DNA from: Bacteroides sp. 224
GTDB taxonomy: Bacteria > Bacteroidota > Bacteroidia > Bacteroidales > Bacteroidaceae
Assembly (NCBI RefSeq): GCF_010500995.1
Contig: NZ_QVMK01000041.1
Location: 1-52,708, forward strand
Direction of reading: 5' to 3'
DNA: 52,708 nucleotides
Under the pieces are notes generated by a model, which worked only from the letters and a program-made list of their open reading frames with translations, searched no databases and was not told the origin of the DNA. The position numbers were made by a program, and so were the translations under genes. Below are positions 51,323-52,708 of this stretch, piece by piece. Numbering within the stretch: the first letter of the stretch is position 1; every line of letters starts with the position of its first letter.

Positions 51323-52194
51323 AAATCTATAGCAATGCTGTCATCTTCGATAAGAGGATAATCTATGACTTTCCCATTATCTATTTCATAAATAATAGCT
51401 GGGATCTCTTTCCTCCAATAATAGAGCTTAGCATTTGTTCTTTTTATTTCTTCAGAAGATATTGTATGTTCAGTGGTATAATGCAAAACTGTAAGATTAT
51501 TATTTACGACATATTCAGGAACCTCATCTTTTAAATGTTTAAACCCTTCCTCTGGAATTTCCCCTTTTTTATACGGTGGATAATAGTGCTTCCTTATTAC
51601 TTTATATTCTTCATCGACAGCACTAAGCATATAAAAACGGTCTGACTTAAAAAGTCGTAATTCGGAAATCAACTTTCCATCTTGATTACACACTATAAGC
51701 CAGAAAGCCGATCCTTCCTCCCTTATTTTTAGATAATACAACAATACCTCTTCTCCTGTTGGGAGTGGTGGTAAGCGCTTTGATAGATAAGATGATAGAG
51801 AAGACTCATTCAAAAACCTGCTATCTTTATCTTCGTCGCAATAAATAGGGTCTGTTTCGTCGTTAGACCTATAATCCATAAAACTTTTAATATTCAATTT
51901 ATATACATTCAATGTATCATAACCATAAGGAGGCAGTGAATGGTCCGACAATGGTTGATAAATATTAAGTGTATCAATTCTGCTAATACCAAAAGGTAAT
52001 GGAGTAATGGGTACCTTAGCCACCAGTTCAGAAAAGGTTAAAGGCTTCTCATATATTTCATCTGAAGTATCGGTTGTTTCTACATCTACCGAAACAGAAG
52101 TAATAGTATCGGCTGTAGAGGATGTTGAAACCGATTTCTTGTTGTTGCAACTAAGACAACTAATAAGAATTAATAATAATAAATTGTTTTTCAT
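51223..52194 (-). CDS. Lipoprotein, hypothetical
   Basis: A 323-residue predicted lipoprotein (LLLLILISCLSCNNKKS, lipidated Cys at residue 16 or nearby). An acidic Ser/Thr linker (residues 20-48) leads to a mature domain with FWLIVCNQDGKLISELRLF and FYMLSAVDEEYKVIRKHYY, and an acidic tail. I do not recognise the family. It is preceded 9 bases away by a truncated copy of the end of a paralogous gene, evidence of local duplication. It may be exported to the outer membrane. Confidence 0.7.
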   Translation of the reverse strand: MKNNLLLLILISCLSCNNKKSVSTSSTADTITSVSVDVETTDTSDEIYEKPLTFSELVAKVPITPLPFGISRIDTLNIYQPLSDHSLPPYGYDTLNVYKLNIKSFMDYRSNDETDPIYCDEDKDSRFLNESSLSSYLSKRLPPLPTGEEVLLYYLKIREEGSAFWLIVCNQDGKLISELRLFKSDRFYMLSAVDEEYKVIRKHYYPPYKKGEIPEEGFKHLKDEVPEYVVNNNLTVLHYTTEHTISSEEIKRTNAKLYYWRKEIPAIIYEIDNGKVIDYPLIEDDSIAIDFPDSLLASTTDSIKLQEMALKEEVKDTIQVEIE

Positions 52195-52200
52195 AAGTCA

Positions 52201-52302
52201 CTTTATTCTATTTCTACCTGCATCGTATCTTTCACTTCCTCTTCCATTATCACCTCCTGCAGTTTTATAGGATCAGTAGTGGTAGTAAGTAAGGAATCTG
52301 GC
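52201..52302. repeat. Segmental duplication, copy 2 (3' end of a lipoprotein gene)
   Basis: Partner of 51221-51322, lying immediately upstream, on the minus strand, of the intact lipoprotein gene. Confidence 0.85.
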
Positions 52303-52349
52303 AAATTGCAAAAAATACTTATGGAATAAGTGCGTACAGATGACTTCAT
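52203..52349 (-). pseudogene. Truncated paralogue of the lipoprotein gene
   Basis: The minus strand reads, in frame, FCNLPDSLLTTTTDPIKLQE then EEEVKDTMQVEIE and a stop, closely matching the last residues of the lipoprotein at 51223 (FPDSLLASTTDSIKLQE, DTIQVEIE). The sequence before it, from an ATG at 52349, does not resemble that protein. Only the tail of the paralogue is present. Confidence 0.65.
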
Positions 52350-52386
52350 ATACGCTACCTCAAATCCGAATCCTTTGTTCTTTTAT

Positions 52387-52708
52387 TCATCTTTTCCTCT
52401 TCTGACTTTTCTTTTTATTTACTTTAGGAGCATCCGTACTATGCTCCGGATGGAAGAGAAGTTTCCCTCTTCGCCCTCCGTTTTTATCTCCATACTTTTC
52501 TTCCGCTCCACTCCATTCGGGTGTTTCTATTGCGCTGTGGTAAAGTGGCATTGGGAACCCCATCTCCTTGCGGCGTAGATAGTCTGCTTCGCGGTAAGGA
52601 TCAAAGACGCTACCAGGGGGTAAAGGACGGTTCTTGTCCATAAACCATACACAGAGAGAGGTTATTTCATAAACATGTCCTAATGATAGTACTGCCCAAC
52701 TGACAGTG
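52387..52708 (-). CDS. Membrane-protein paralogue, partial, runs off the window
   Basis: The C-terminal 107 residues of a second copy of the 49076 protein are read to the right edge: WAVLSLGHVYEITSL, RPLPPGSVFDPYREADYLRR and FPMPLYHSAIETPEW match with few changes. The end differs: HSTDAPKVNKKKSQKRKR rather than HSTDTLK, because a frame change near 52430 adds a lysine-rich tail. The start and membrane helices lie beyond the window. Confidence 0.75.
   Translation of the reverse strand, partial: TVSWAVLSLGHVYEITSLCVWFMDKNRPLPPGSVFDPYREADYLRRKEMGFPMPLYHSAIETPEWSGAEEKYGDKNGGRRGKLLFHPEHSTDAPKVNKKKSQKRKR
52404..52708. repeat. Segmental duplication, copy 2 (membrane-protein gene)
   Basis: Partner of 49061-49364, in the same orientation and truncated by the window edge, so the duplicated unit may extend further. 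Confidence 0.9.

Overview
The window reads as a Bacteroidales chromosome, most likely Bacteroides or a close relative. Core genes are of Bacteroidetes type: gldH next to ricT, a DUF5686 outer-membrane protein, HU-HIG-type HU, sialate O-acetylesterase and a long RodA. Many genes are preceded by the Bacteroidetes -7 box TAnnTTTG rather than a sigma-70 -10 box. Genus and species cannot be fixed from the sequence alone.

Layout. 1-9300 is an accessory region: a small lipoprotein, a DnaQ-fold exonuclease, an AAA-ATPase/PD-(D/E)XK protein, a run of minus-strand genes that look like orphan immunity genes (SMI1/KNR4, Imm26-like, HEAT-like) beside an APH-fold kinase, a deleted rhuM gene, an AlkC-like DNA alkylation repair protein with a YdeI/OmdA protein, and an ISL3 transposase remnant. 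9554-9628 holds a phased palindromic repeat cluster, followed by two identical tRNA-Val(UAC) genes. 10293-25835 is a core block: purB, an RluB-type pseudouridine synthase, asnS, rplM-rpsI, rpsB, tsf, a SUI1-like factor, a DUF5686 protein, rex, a FAH-family gene, ispF, a sialate O-acetylesterase and lgt.

25836-32560 is a repeat-rich mobile region and the most unusual part. An IS91-type Y2 transposase and a tyrosine recombinase are read leftward. To their right lie two 123-bp imperfect-palindromic repeats, about 92 percent identical, that bound a single-gene unit (KilA-N protein). A second single-gene unit follows, encoding a protein whose first 105 residues resemble EF-Tu domain III. The layout resembles a small integron-like cassette array. 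Short GC-rich palindromic words, repeated with strict 22-23 bp spacing, occur at 9554, 26315 and 35311, with a different word at each locus.

32563-48978 is again mostly core: a periplasmic binding lipoprotein, a metallophosphoesterase, an HU-like protein, an ABC-F ATPase, purH, the elongasome operon mreB-mreC-mreD-mrdA-rodA, and the convergent operon metF-holB-ricT-gldH. The ABC-F gene carries two related palindromic elements inserted in frame; a third relative lies in the intergenic region at 31632-31730. 49061-52708 is an accessory block of minus-strand membrane-protein and lipoprotein genes with internal segmental duplications, and it runs off the right edge.
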